From: Streptomyces parvus
GTDB taxonomy: Bacteria > Actinomycetota > Actinomycetes > Streptomycetales > Streptomycetaceae
Length of the DNA: 64,000 nt
Reading direction: 5' to 3'
NCBI RefSeq assembly: GCF_014648875.1
Contig: NZ_BMRY01000002.1
Coordinates: 310,001-374,000, forward strand
Under the pieces are notes generated by a model. The model had not been told where the DNA came from. It made no database searches and saw only the letters and a program-made list of their open reading frames with translations. Shown here piece after piece: positions 47,896 to 56,240 of this stretch (positions within the stretch are counted from its first letter, which is position 1; the number at the start of each line of letters is the position of its first letter). A program made the translations under genes and the position numbers.

Positions 47896-48310
47896 GCAGA
47901 CGAGCCGTGCGGACGGCCGCGTGAGGATCCCCGGATCCTCCCGAGGAACGTCCGGGCTCCGCAGAGCAGGGTGGTGGCTAACGGCCACCCGGGGTGACCC
48001 GCGGGACAGTGCCACAGAGAACAGACCGCCCGGGACTTCGGTCGCGGGTAAGGGTGAAACGGTGGTGTAAGAGACCACCAGCGCCTGAGGTGACTCAGGC
48101 GGCTAGGTAAACCCCACCCGGAGCAAGGTCAAGAGGGGGCGTCCCGGAAACGGGACGGCCCTGCGCGGACGTTCGAGGGCTGCTCGCCCGAGTTCGCGGG
48201 TAGACCGCACGAGGCCGGCAGCAATGCCGGCCCTAGATGGATGGCCGTCTCCGCGGCCGCCGCGAGGCGACCGTGAGACAGAACCCGGCGTACAGCACGA
48301 CTCGTCCTGC
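47896..48310 (+). ncRNA. rnpB: RNase P RNA (M1 RNA), bacterial type A
   Basis: The catalytic RNA of RNase P, which matures tRNA 5' ends. Diagnostic conserved stretches are GAGGAACGTCCGGGCTCC, ACAGAGAACAGACCGCC-type sequence, GGTAAGGGTGAAA, GGTGTAAGAGACCACCAGC, GGAGCAAGGTCAAGAGG and TAGATGGATGGCCGTC, ending in ACAGAACCCGGCGTAC. The P1 helix pairs GACGAG near 47899 with CTCGTC at 48301-48306, which sets approximate ends. TAGGAT at 47880-47885 is a good -10 just upstream. A canonical terminator follows directly. Ends are accurate to a few bases only. Confidence 0.97.
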
Positions 48311-48314
48311 CTCA

Positions 48315-48359
48315 GGGGCCTCCGCGCAGCGAACAAGCTGCGCGGAGGCCCCTTTTTCT
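48315..48359 (+). terminator. Intrinsic terminator of rnpB
   Basis: A perfect 16-bp stem (48315-48330 and 48337-48352) with a GAACAA loop is followed by TTTTTCT. This is the clearest factor-independent terminator in the window. Confidence 0.95.
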
Positions 48360-48369
48360 CCTTTCCGGG

Positions 48370-48507
48370 GAGATCGCCTTCGTACCGGAGCCGGAGGAGC
48401 GGACCGAGCAGGCCGTACCGGTCGAGCAGGTCGAACCGGGTGTGCCCGGCGCGCTGGTGAAGGCCGAGGTGCAGGGAGCGACGGAGGCGGCGGAGCGCAC
48501 CGGGTGA
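48370..48507 (+). pseudogene. Start-less coding remnant between rnpB and the acetyltransferase gene
   Basis: A 45-codon frame, EIAFVPEPEERTEQAVPVEQ to the stop at 48505-48507, with nearly all third positions G or C, as in real genes here. It has no ATG, GTG or TTG at its 5' side, because the frame runs straight into the rnpB terminator. It looks like the acidic 3' tail of a gene whose front was lost. The rest of the 48360-48635 gap holds a second hairpin and a tandem repeat only. Confidence 0.45.
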
Positions 48508-48527
48508 GCGCGGACCGCGCCTCACGA

Positions 48528-48566
48528 CGGGCCTCCGCGCGGGAATTCCACCTGCGCGGAGGCCCG
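48528..48566 (+). terminator. Hairpin similar to the rnpB terminator stem
   Basis: Thirteen-base arms at 48528-48540 and 48554-48566 pair perfectly around a 13-base loop. The arm GGGCCTCCGCGC is also the core of the rnpB terminator stem, so the two hairpins are related. It would terminate the remnant gene just before it. No T tract follows. Confidence 0.6.
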
Positions 48567-48600
48567 CGCCGTGTTCTGATCAGCCGTGATCGACCGCAGG

Positions 48601-48634
48601 GGTGAGGGAGTGACAGGGGTGAGGGAGTGACAGG
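48601..48634 (+). repeat. Two 17-base tandem repeats at the acetyltransferase start
   Basis: GGTGAGGGAGTGACAGG occurs at 48601-48617 and again at 48618-48634. Each copy carries a GGGAG ribosome-site-like stretch and a GTG, so the duplication doubles the possible starts of the acetyltransferase gene. Confidence 0.92.
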
Positions 48635-48635
48635 G

Positions 48636-49127
48636 ATGACGTCCGAGCACCAGGGGGTACGGCTGCGCCCGGCGACGGCCGGGGACGCGGAGGCCGTCAC
48701 GCGGGTCTTCCTGGACTCCCGCGCCGCCGCCATGCCCTGGCTGCCCCGGATCCACAGCGACGCGGACACCCTCGCCTGGATCACCCATGTCGTGCTGCCC
48801 ACCAGCACCGCGGTGTGGGTGGCCGAAGCGGCGGGAGAGGCCGGGGAGAGCGGGGAGGTGCTCGGCTTCGCCGCTCTCGCCGGGCGTGACGAGCTCGATC
48901 ATCTCTATCTGCGGCCCGACGCCTTGCGGCGGGGCATCGGGAGCCGGCTGCTGGCCGAGGTGCGCGGGGCCGTGGACGGGCCGGTCCATCTGTACGTGTT
49001 CCAGCGCAACGCCGCCGCCCGTGCCTTCTACGAGCGGCACGGGTTCAGCGCCGTCGCGTTCGACGACGGGGGCCGCAACGAGGAGAACGAGCCGGACGTG
49101 CTGTACCGCTGGACGCCCCGACGGTGA
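48636..49127 (+). CDS. GNAT-family N-acetyltransferase
   Basis: A 163-residue GNAT protein that moves acetyl from acetyl-CoA to an unknown amine. Motif A is LYLRPDALRRGIGSRLLAEV (about 90-109), with the R-R-G-I-G acetyl-CoA loop. Motif B is LYVFQRNAAARAFYERHGF, with the terminal tyrosine in FYERHGF. GGGAG lies upstream of the ATG at 48636; an in-frame GTG at 48627 is also possible. Both fall at the edge of the tandem repeat at 48601. The glycosyltransferase gene converges with it after one base. Confidence 0.92.
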   Translation: MTSEHQGVRLRPATAGDAEAVTRVFLDSRAAAMPWLPRIHSDADTLAWITHVVLPTSTAVWVAEAAGEAGESGEVLGFAALAGRDELDHLYLRPDALRRGIGSRLLAEVRGAVDGPVHLYVFQRNAAARAFYERHGFSAVAFDDGGRNEENEPDVLYRWTPRR

Positions 49128-49128
49128 C

Positions 49129-50031
49129 TCAGATGACCGGCGGGCGGCCCAGCAGCGTCATCTGCCACACCGTGGACCAGCGCATCGGGCGCCGCTCCCC
49201 GCACGGGGTGCGGACGCCCTCGGCGAAGCCGCCCGCCCAGGCGCGCAGGCCCTTCGGGTCGCGGGTGCGGGCGAGGGTGAGCAGGGTCCAGGTGCCGAGG
49301 TAGGCGGGGACCAGGGGGAGGGGCAGGTTGCGGCGGGCCAGCCAGACGCGGTTGCGGGCCGTCATCCGGTAGTAGACCGCGTGCCGGGCCGGGGACGTCT
49401 TCGGGTGCTGGAGCAGCAGCTCGGGGTCGTACTCCACCTTCCAGCCGGCGTCCAGCGCCCGCCAGGCCAGGTCCGTCTCCTCGTGGGTGAAGAAGAACTC
49501 GGCGGGCCACAGACCGGTCTCCGCCAGCATCTTCATGGAGAACGCGTGGCCGCCGCCCAGGAACGCCGTGACCGGGCCGCCGCGCATCGGGTCGCCCGCC
49601 CGCAGACGCGGCACATGGCGGCGCTGCGTCTCGCCGGTCTCGTCGGCGATCCGGAAGCCGATGATGCCGAGCCGGTCCTCGGCCGCGAAGCGGTCCCGCA
49701 CCCGGCGGAAGACGTCCTTGTCGACCAGCAGCCCGTCGTCGTCCAGCTCGATGACCACGTCCACGTCGCCGATCTCGGCGAGCCTGCGCAGCCCCTCGTT
49801 CCGGCCGCCCGGGCAGCCGAGGTTCTCCGGCAGCTCGATGGTGGTCACCCCGCCGTCGAGGTCCTCCAGGCCGGGCGTGGAGGAGTAGTCCGGGAGGGCC
49901 GTACCGTTGCCGATGATCACGAGCCGGGTGGGCCGGACGTCCTGCATGGCGACCGACGCCAGCAGCGCCTCGACCGCCTGCGGGCGGTCTCCCATGGTCA
50001 CGATGGATACGCCGATGCGCGGTGCGGACAC
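49129..50031 (-). CDS. Family 2 glycosyltransferase
   Basis: A 300-residue GT-A enzyme. It begins with the GT2 strand IGVSIVTMGDRPQAVEAL, then LPENLGCPGGRNEGLRR (nucleotide-sugar binding) and VIELDDDGLL with the metal-binding DDD near 97. GGGHAFSMKMLAETGLWPAEF and FFTHEETDLAWRALDAGW supply the acceptor side with the catalytic E-T-D. The GTG start at 50029-50031 follows AGGAG. A rhamnosyl- or similar polysaccharide transferase is likely, but no polysaccharide cluster surrounds it. Confidence 0.92.
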   Translation of the reverse strand: MSAPRIGVSIVTMGDRPQAVEALLASVAMQDVRPTRLVIIGNGTALPDYSSTPGLEDLDGGVTTIELPENLGCPGGRNEGLRRLAEIGDVDVVIELDDDGLLVDKDVFRRVRDRFAAEDRLGIIGFRIADETGETQRRHVPRLRAGDPMRGGPVTAFLGGGHAFSMKMLAETGLWPAEFFFTHEETDLAWRALDAGWKVEYDPELLLQHPKTSPARHAVYYRMTARNRVWLARRNLPLPLVPAYLGTWTLLTLARTRDPKGLRAWAGGFAEGVRTPCGERRPMRWSTVWQMTLLGRPPVI

Positions 50032-50110
50032 GGTCGGTACTCCTGGAACTCGGCTGCCGGTGGCCGGCTGCTGGTCGGCAGCGGTGCCCGCGATCGTAAC
50101 GCCTCGGTGT

Positions 50111-50800
50111 TCAGTGTGCGGTTACCGCCCGGCCATCCACCGCTCCGTCGCTGTTCAGCAGCGCGTACACGGCCATGTCCCGCCGTTCGTCGCCCACCCG
50201 CTGCCAGCCGCGCAGCAGCCCCTCCCGCCGGAAGCCGATGTCCTCGGCGATCCGGGCGGAGGCGGTGTTCCAGGGCTCGATGTAGAGCTGGAGGCGCGGG
50301 ACGCCGAGGTCGCGCAGGGCCCAGCCCGTCACCGTACGCAGCGCGGCCCGGGCGACCCCCTGGCCGCGGGCGGTATCGGTGAGCCAGTAGCCGAGGGAGG
50401 CGCGCCCCTCGGGCAGCTCCCGGAGCCAGAGCCCGATCGCGCCGACCGGGCGCCGGTCCCGGGAGCGCACGATGGCGAACGGGTACCCCGCGCCGGTGGC
50501 CGCGCGCTCCCACTGCCCGCGTACGAACGCCTCGGCGGCCGCTTCGGAGTAGGGGGCCGGGATCGTGGTGATGAGCGGGATGTACGGGTCGAGCGAGGCC
50601 TCGCGCACCAGCGGGAGGTCGCTCATCTCCCAGGGGCGCAGCACGAAGTCCGGGCCCGCCGACATGCTCGGAACGGTCAGCGGCTCGGGGCCGGGAGCGA
50701 GGTCGGGGGCCGAGCCGGGGATGTTGCCGGTCTCGGCGGTGGTGTGGGGGGCGGAGCCGGTGCCGGGGGCGCGTCCGGGGTCAGGCTCGGGAGCAGCCAT
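50111..50800 (-). CDS. GNAT-family N-acetyltransferase (RimJ-like)
   Basis: A 229-residue acetyltransferase. The first 45 residues are Pro/Gly-rich and disordered. The GNAT domain covers about 48-215: FVLRPWEMSDLPLVREA, GYWLTDTARGQGVARAAL (acetyl-CoA loop) and LQLYIEPWNTASARIAEDIGF, as in the ribosomal-protein and small-substrate RimJ group. I kept the ATG at 50798-50800 because GGAGG lies nine bases upstream; an internal ATG at 50665 would remove the disordered part. Confidence 0.9.
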   Translation of the reverse strand: MAAPEPDPGRAPGTGSAPHTTAETGNIPGSAPDLAPGPEPLTVPSMSAGPDFVLRPWEMSDLPLVREASLDPYIPLITTIPAPYSEAAAEAFVRGQWERAATGAGYPFAIVRSRDRRPVGAIGLWLRELPEGRASLGYWLTDTARGQGVARAALRTVTGWALRDLGVPRLQLYIEPWNTASARIAEDIGFRREGLLRGWQRVGDERRDMAVYALLNSDGAVDGRAVTAH

Positions 50801-50873
50801 GTCCGTATCCTCCCGCTGTCGATCCGGTTCCGCTTCCCGGGCCGGTCCCGCCTGCCCGGGAAGCGGGACCGGC

Positions 50874-52331
50874 TCACCCGTCCTTCCGCCTCCGGGCCCC
50901 GCCCGCCAGGAAGTACCCGGCCAGTACGGCGCCGGCCAGGACCAGGGCCGAGTTGACCAGGATCGCGGTGGAGACGCCGGACAGTACCGCCTCGGGTCCG
51001 TGCGCGGCCCCCGTCCGGGCGGTGACGACCGCGCTCATCACCGGAATGCCCAGGGCGATACCGACCTGCTGCGTCATCGTCGCCAGCCCGGTGGCCCGCC
51101 CCTGCTCCTCGTCCGGCAGGCCCGAGGTCGCCGTGACCATGAAGCCGACGATCATCAGCATGTTGCCGACGCCGCCCACGAAGGTCGCCGCCAGCAGGAG
51201 CCAGATCCAGGCCCCGGACGTGCCGAGCGCCACGAGGGAGAGGGTGGCGGCGGCCTGGACGGTGCCGCCGAGGACGATGGCGCGACGGTCGCCGAAGCGG
51301 CCCACCGCCCGTCCACCGAGCACACCGCCGACGACCGTGCCCGCGCCGAGCACGCCGAACGCGAGGCCGGTGGCGAGTGCGGAGTGGCCCAGGACCTCCT
51401 GGAGGTAGAGGGTCAGCAGGAACACCAGCGAGGTCTCCGTGGCGAAGGCGATCAGCCCGGCGGTGTTGCCCCAGACGACACTGCGCCGCTTCAGGACGCG
51501 GATAGGGACGAGCGGGGCCGCGGCTCGCTGCTCGATGCGGACGAACGCGACCAGGAGGACGGCTCCGGCGGCCAGCGCGGCCAGGGTGGCCGGCCCGGTC
51601 CAGCCGGTCTCGCCCGCCCGGGTCAGCCCCAGGACGAGCAGCAGCAGCCCGCCGGTGACGGCGACGGCTCCGGGCACGTCCAGCTTCGGGTGCTTCTCCG
51701 GCCGGGAGTCGGTGATCACGGACGGGGCCAGCATCACGACGAGGGCCGCCACCGGTACGTTGATGAAGAAGGCCCAGCGCCAGGAGAGCAGATCCGTCAG
51801 CAGCCCCCCGAGGATCGCCCCGGCGGTGAACCCGGCCGACATCAGGGCCCCGTTGAGCCCCAGCGCCCGTTCCCGCAGCGGCCCCTCCTTGAACGCGGTG
51901 GTCAGCAGCGCGAGTCCGGCCGGGGTGACGGCCGCGGTGGCCAGGCCCTGCAGCACCCGGGCGGTGAGCAGTACCTCGGGCGAGGTGGCGAGGCCGCCGA
52001 GCACGGAGGAGAGGCCGAGGACGGCCATGCCGCCGACGAACAGGTTCTTGCGGCCGACGAGGTCGGCGACCCGGCCGAAGAGCAGCGTGAACCCGGCGGC
52101 GGCGAGCGCGAAGGAGGTGGCGATCCACTGGAGACCGGCGAGGGAGAAGCCGAGTCCTTCCCCGACGACGGGCAGCGCCACGTTCAGGATCGAGAAGTCC
52201 ACCGCGATCATGAACTGGGAGCCGAGCAGCAGGGCCAGGACGAGTTTCTGGTGGCCGGACATGCGAGGGGCGGTGAGGGGAGGTCCGGTCGTGGGGTCCG
52301 CCGTGGACGTGTCGGTACGGGGTGTGGGCAT
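50874..52331 (-). CDS. DHA2-type MFS efflux protein, TetR-linked
   Basis: A 485-residue, 14-helix transporter of the EmrB/QacA kind. It has FMIAVDFSILNVALPVVGEG in helix 1, LLFGRVADLVGRKNLF after helix 2 and motif C near GFTAGAILGGLLTDLLS. It most likely exports hydrophobic antibiotics or dyes. It is transcribed away from a TetR gene, with a shared 107-base gap holding a clear inverted repeat, the classic arrangement of a repressed efflux pump. Confidence 0.93.
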   Translation of the reverse strand: MPTPRTDTSTADPTTGPPLTAPRMSGHQKLVLALLLGSQFMIAVDFSILNVALPVVGEGLGFSLAGLQWIATSFALAAAGFTLLFGRVADLVGRKNLFVGGMAVLGLSSVLGGLATSPEVLLTARVLQGLATAAVTPAGLALLTTAFKEGPLRERALGLNGALMSAGFTAGAILGGLLTDLLSWRWAFFINVPVAALVVMLAPSVITDSRPEKHPKLDVPGAVAVTGGLLLLVLGLTRAGETGWTGPATLAALAAGAVLLVAFVRIEQRAAAPLVPIRVLKRRSVVWGNTAGLIAFATETSLVFLLTLYLQEVLGHSALATGLAFGVLGAGTVVGGVLGGRAVGRFGDRRAIVLGGTVQAAATLSLVALGTSGAWIWLLLAATFVGGVGNMLMIVGFMVTATSGLPDEEQGRATGLATMTQQVGIALGIPVMSAVVTARTGAAHGPEAVLSGVSTAILVNSALVLAGAVLAGYFLAGGARRRKDG

Positions 52332-52361
52332 GGCAGAGGCGCCTTCCTGGACACGGGAACT

Positions 52362-52387
52362 CTTAATGGTTCTATGGTTCCGTTAAG
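52362..52387. promoter_or_regulatory. Likely TetR operator in the efflux pump/TetR gap
   Basis: CTTAATGG (52362-52369) and CCGTTAAG (52380-52387) form an inverted repeat with a 10-base spacer and one mismatch. A further TTAATGGAAC follows near 52417 before the TetR ATG, so there may be a second site. Confidence 0.6.
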
Positions 52388-52438
52388 GTGGCGTCACCGT
52401 AGCAGGGAGAGTGTTGTTAATGGAACTGGAGACCCGTT

Positions 52439-53074
52439 ATGACTTCTGAAGGCGGCGGCCCGGAGAGCGCGGAGGGCGTGGAGCCCGGCACCGTACGGCC
52501 CGGCGGTCGCACCGCCCGGGTGCGCGAGGCGGTGCTGCGCGCGGCCGGTGACGCGCTGGTCGAGCACGGTTTCGACGGGCTCGACCTGGCCGACGTCGCC
52601 CGGCGGGCCGAGGTGGGCAAGACCACCGTCTACCGTCGCTGGTCCTCCCCGGCCGGGCTGGTCGCCGACCTGCTCACGGACATGGCGGAGCAGTCCCTGC
52701 CGCGTACGGACACCGGATCCCTGGCCGAGGACCTCCGGGCCAACGCCCGCCTCGTGGTCCGCACGCTGACCGACCCCCGCCAGGGCCCCCTCTTCGTGGC
52801 CGTCATCGCGGCCGCCGCCTGCGATCCGCGCACCGCCGAGGCCCTCCACCGCTTCTACGCGGTGCGGATCGGGGAGTGGTCGGGCTGCGTCGAAGCGGCG
52901 GTCGGGCGCGGTGAACTGCCCGCGGGTACGGACCCGGGCGAGGTGATCGCGGCGGTGTCGGCGCCGCTGTACTACCGGCTGCTCGCCAGCGGCGCCCCGC
53001 TGGACGAGGAGGTCGCCGACCGGGCGGCCGACGCCGCGGCCGCCGCCGCGCGGGCGGGAGTCTTCGTACGGTGA
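52439..53074 (+). CDS. TetR-family repressor
   Basis: A 211-residue TetR protein. The helix-turn-helix covers about 22-70 (RVREAVLRAAGDALVEHGF, then ADVARRAEVGKTTVYRRW). The C-terminal part fits the TetR_C_16/C_11-like ligand domain (TLTDPRQGPLFVAVIAAAA and SAPLYYRLLASGAPLDEEVAD). It probably represses itself and the adjacent MFS pump until a pump substrate binds. GGAG lies about eight bases before the ATG. Confidence 0.93.
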   Translation: MTSEGGGPESAEGVEPGTVRPGGRTARVREAVLRAAGDALVEHGFDGLDLADVARRAEVGKTTVYRRWSSPAGLVADLLTDMAEQSLPRTDTGSLAEDLRANARLVVRTLTDPRQGPLFVAVIAAAACDPRTAEALHRFYAVRIGEWSGCVEAAVGRGELPAGTDPGEVIAAVSAPLYYRLLASGAPLDEEVADRAADAAAAAARAGVFVR

Positions 53075-53140
53075 GGAGCGCGGGAGCCCATGGCGGGACC
53101 GGCTTCATAGCATCGAACGGGCCGTCGATAAAGTGGTGGA

Positions 53141-54163
53141 ATGATATTCGGTAAAGCCGGGTTCGGGGGAGCCGTCGCCGACTTCGAGGCGGCGGTGTCG
53201 GCGCAGGACGCCAAGCGGTCCGGCAAGGCGTTCGTCCGGTTGCAGGAGACCTTCGGGCAGGCCAGGGAGTCGGAGTTGCTGGACGGCGGGCCGCGGCTCG
53301 CCGCCGTGCTGGAGCAGGTGCCGCCCGCCCCGCGTGCCGTCGTCGCCGTGCTCGTCGGGGCCTGCGTCGAACGCGGCGCGGACGCCGAGCGCTGCGCGCC
53401 GGGGGTCCTCGCCGGGCTGCGGTGGGCCCTGGAACAGGCCGTGGCGTTCGCCGACGCCTGGGCCGCGACCGGGGGCGGCGCGTTTCCCGCCCCCGACGGC
53501 GGCGAGCCGGGCCCGGAGCTCGTGGAGCGGGCCGGCTTCGAGGCGGCCGTCGGCTGGAGCACGCTTCCCCAGTGGGAGATGGCCGCCGTCGCCATGCTGA
53601 ACCACCCCGGCGTACGGCGGGAGGCCGGCTCCCGGGGTGACGCGCTGCGGCTGCTCGGCGCGGTGGAGCGGGCCTCCGGCCTGGAGCTGAAGTCCCTCGC
53701 CCACGCCCTCCTGGTGCTGGACGACGAACCGCTCGTCGCCCTCCACCGGACGAGCGGTACCGGCTACCTCCTGCGGATCTCCGGCATCGGGGACAACTTC
53801 CAGCTGCACACCCTGCTCGCCGACGCGCTCATCGGCGGTGGCCATGTGGAGGGCCACGCGCCGTCGCCGCAGGAGGCGGCCGTCTGCCGGGAGACCCCCG
53901 GCCAGGTGGAGACCGTGGGCTCCTTCGACTTGGTCGCGCCGGACGGCGAACTGATCTGGAACGAGGGCGCCCCCGCCGACATACCCGTCGTCGACGGCGT
54001 CCGGCTGCTGGTCCTGGACGAGCCGTCCTACCGGCGGACCTGGCCCGCGGGCCGCTTCTTCCCCGGCATGCGCGGTGACGCCCTGCTGGAGCGGGCCCTC
54101 GACCCGGAGGAGACGGAGCGCTGGTACGCCCATGTCTCCCCGGCCAAGAACACGACCGGCTGA
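53141..54163 (+). CDS. Conserved hypothetical protein
   Basis: A 340-residue protein with no domain that I can name. The first ~200 residues are alanine-rich and helical (FGGAVADFEAAVSAQDAKRS, VVAVLVGACVERGADAERCA), with helix pairs that may be repeats. The C-terminal ~130 residues look beta-rich (LLRISGIGDNFQLHTLLADA, GSFDLVAPDGELIWNEGAPA, GVRLLVLDEPSYRRTWPAGR). No signal peptide, metal motif or membrane helix is seen. TAAAGT ends six bases before the ATG, consistent with a leaderless message, though GGTGGA could serve as a ribosome site. Confidence 0.8.
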   Translation: MIFGKAGFGGAVADFEAAVSAQDAKRSGKAFVRLQETFGQARESELLDGGPRLAAVLEQVPPAPRAVVAVLVGACVERGADAERCAPGVLAGLRWALEQAVAFADAWAATGGGAFPAPDGGEPGPELVERAGFEAAVGWSTLPQWEMAAVAMLNHPGVRREAGSRGDALRLLGAVERASGLELKSLAHALLVLDDEPLVALHRTSGTGYLLRISGIGDNFQLHTLLADALIGGGHVEGHAPSPQEAAVCRETPGQVETVGSFDLVAPDGELIWNEGAPADIPVVDGVRLLVLDEPSYRRTWPAGRFFPGMRGDALLERALDPEETERWYAHVSPAKNTTG

Positions 54164-54232
54164 GGCCGGCTTCCGGACCGGATCGGTCCCGTACGCCGGA
54201 GGCCCCCGGTCCTCGGCCGGCGGTGACCGGTC

Positions 54233-55087
54233 TCAGTCGATCCGGGTGCCCGTTCCGCTGACCCGGATCCGGGCGTCGCCCGCGCGCAGTTCGACGGTGA
54301 GGGTGCCCGGGCGGCCCATGTCCGCCCCCTGGTGCAGCGTCAGCACGGCCGTCTCCGGTACGAGCCCCGACTCCCGCGCGTACGCGCCGAAGGCCGCCGC
54401 CGCCGCGCCCGTCGCCGGGTCCTCGACGACCCCGCCCACCGGGAACGGGTCCCGGACGTGGAACACCTCGGGCCCCTCGCGCCACACCAGTTGCAGGGTG
54501 GTCAGGTCGAGCCGGCGCATCAGCGCCTCCAGCCGCGCGAAGTCGTAGTCCAGGTCCGCCAGCCGTTCCCGGGTGGCGGCGGCCAGCACCAGGTGCCGGG
54601 CCCCCGCGTAGGCGATCCGGGGCGGCAGGGCCGGATCGAGATCGGCTGCCGCCCAGTCCAGGGCCGCCAGCGCCTCCGCCAGATCGGCCTCCGCGGTCTC
54701 CTCGACGTGCGGCGCCACGCTGGTCAGGGTGGCACGGAGCTCGCCGCCCTCCCGGACTACGGAGACCGGGACCGGTCCCGCGGGCGTCGCGAACTCCAGC
54801 GCGCCCGGTCCGTCCCGTTCGGCCAGCGCGAGGGCCGTGGCGACCGTGGCGTGACCGCAGAACGGCACCTCGGCCTTCGGGCTGAAGTAGCGGATCGTGT
54901 AAGCGCCTTCGCCGGTCCGTTCCGTCAGGAACGCCGACTCGCTGTAGCCCAGGTCCGCCGCGATCGCGAGCATCCGCTCCTCGTCGAGACCGGAAGCGTC
55001 CAGGACGACCCCGGCGGGGTTCCCGCCCGCGGGATCGCCGGAGAAGGCGGTGTAACGCAGGACCTCGGGCCGGTGATCAGGTGTCAT
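54233..55087 (-). CDS. PhzF-family isomerase-like protein
   Basis: A 284-residue PhzF/DapF-fold protein. Conserved motifs are YTAFSGDPAGGNPAGVVLD (about 12-30), the catalytic Glu in LGYSESAFLTER (near 50), RYFSPKAEVPFCGHATVATA and EDPATGAAAAAFGAYAR. PhzF members isomerise small unsaturated acids, but most of the family has no known substrate. No phenazine genes are near. The ATG at 55085-55087 is upstream of MTPDHRPEVLR; the long frame beyond it belongs to the SDR gene in another phase. The 197-base gap to 55285 holds nothing recognisable. Confidence 0.92.
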   Translation of the reverse strand: MTPDHRPEVLRYTAFSGDPAGGNPAGVVLDASGLDEERMLAIAADLGYSESAFLTERTGEGAYTIRYFSPKAEVPFCGHATVATALALAERDGPGALEFATPAGPVPVSVVREGGELRATLTSVAPHVEETAEADLAEALAALDWAAADLDPALPPRIAYAGARHLVLAAATRERLADLDYDFARLEALMRRLDLTTLQLVWREGPEVFHVRDPFPVGGVVEDPATGAAAAAFGAYARESGLVPETAVLTLHQGADMGRPGTLTVELRAGDARIRVSGTGTRID

Positions 55088-55284
55088 GCAGCAGACAACC
55101 GTGGCGCAGCCCCCGCCATTCCCCCGTGGGAGAGGGCTGGTCGCGCCCCCCGGCAGCCGCGACCAACCCCCCTCCCCCCGGAAGACGCCGGCCGTGTCAG
55201 TGGCAGTGCTTGGCGCCCTTGTCGGCCCTCGTGGACTTCCCCGGGAGCAGGAGTCCCCGCTCCACCCCGCCCCTGCCCCCGCCC

Positions 55285-56097
55285 TCAGCCTCGTCCGACG
55301 TACGGCATGTTCGTCGCCATCACCGTCGCGAACTGGACGTTCGCCTCCAGCGGCAGCTCCGCCATGTGCAGCACCGTCCGTGCCACGTCCGCCGCCGCCA
55401 TCACCGGCTCCACCGCCAGTTCCCCGTTGGCCTGGAGGATCCCGGTCTGCATCCGCTCGGTCATCTCCGTCGCCGCGTTGCCGATGTCGATCTGGCCGCA
55501 GGCGATCCGGTGGGGGCGGCCGTCCAGCGACAGCGACTTCGTCAGCCCGGTGATCGCGTGCTTGGTCGCCGTGTACGCGATCGAGTGCGGGCGCGGTGCG
55601 TGGGCGGAGATCGAGCCGTTGTTGATGATCCGGCCGCCCTGCGGGTCCTGCTCCTTCATCAGCCGGTACGCCGCCTGTGCGCACAGGAACGCGCCCGTCA
55701 GGTTCACATCGACGACCGCCCGCCAGTCCGCGACGGCCAGGTCCTCCAGCGGTACGCCGCCGGGGCCGAACGTGCCCGCGTTGTTGAACAGCAGGTCCAG
55801 CCGGCCGAACCGTTCCCGTACGGCGGTGAAGAGCGCGGCGACCTCGTCGGCGTCCGTCACGTCCGTGGTGACGCACAGCGCCTCGGTGTCCCCGGCGGCG
55901 GCCGCCGTCTCCGCCAGCGGCTCGGCCCGCCGGCCCGCGAGCGCGAGCGACCAGCCCCCGCTCGCGAGGGCGAGCGCCACGGCCCGTCCGATCCCCGACC
56001 CCGCCCCCGTGACGACGGCGACCTTCCGGCCGCCGGTCCGGTCGGTCTCCTCGGTCTGCCCGGCCCGCCCGGCCTGCTCCGTCTTCTCAGTGTTCAT
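55285..56097 (-). CDS. Short-chain dehydrogenase/reductase
   Basis: A 270-residue classical SDR. The cofactor motif is [18 protein letters not shown] (about 28-45), NNAG follows in [10 protein letters not shown], and the active site is [21 protein letters not shown] with Ser and YxxxK. The N-terminal ~22 residues are hydrophilic. I chose the ATG at 56095-56097; the frame runs 52 codons further without conserved sequence. It diverges from the PhoD gene. Its substrate is not evident. Confidence 0.92.
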   Translation of the reverse strand: MNTEKTEQAGRAGQTEETDRTGGRKVAVVTGAGSGIGRAVALALASGGWSLALAGRRAEPLAETAAAAGDTEALCVTTDVTDADEVAALFTAVRERFGRLDLLFNNAGTFGPGGVPLEDLAVADWRAVVDVNLTGAFLCAQAAYRLMKEQDPQGGRIINNGSISAHAPRPHSIAYTATKHAITGLTKSLSLDGRPHRIACGQIDIGNAATEMTERMQTGILQANGELAVEPVMAAADVARTVLHMAELPLEANVQFATVMATNMPYVGRG

Positions 56098-56240
56098 GGC
56101 CCGGCAGCGTACGGGACAGATCCGTGCACAGGGCACGCGGTGCTCATCGACCCGCCATGCGGATGTTGTGCACGCGACAACGGTGCGTCGTCCCCTCCCG
56201 CTGCCATGAAGCCCGACAGCATCCGGGCCGAGGAGGGCAT

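Noticed and set aside
56098..56240. Possible PHO box upstream of phoD
   Set aside because: The GTGCACA and GCTCATC stretches do not form properly spaced GTTCACC-type direct repeats.
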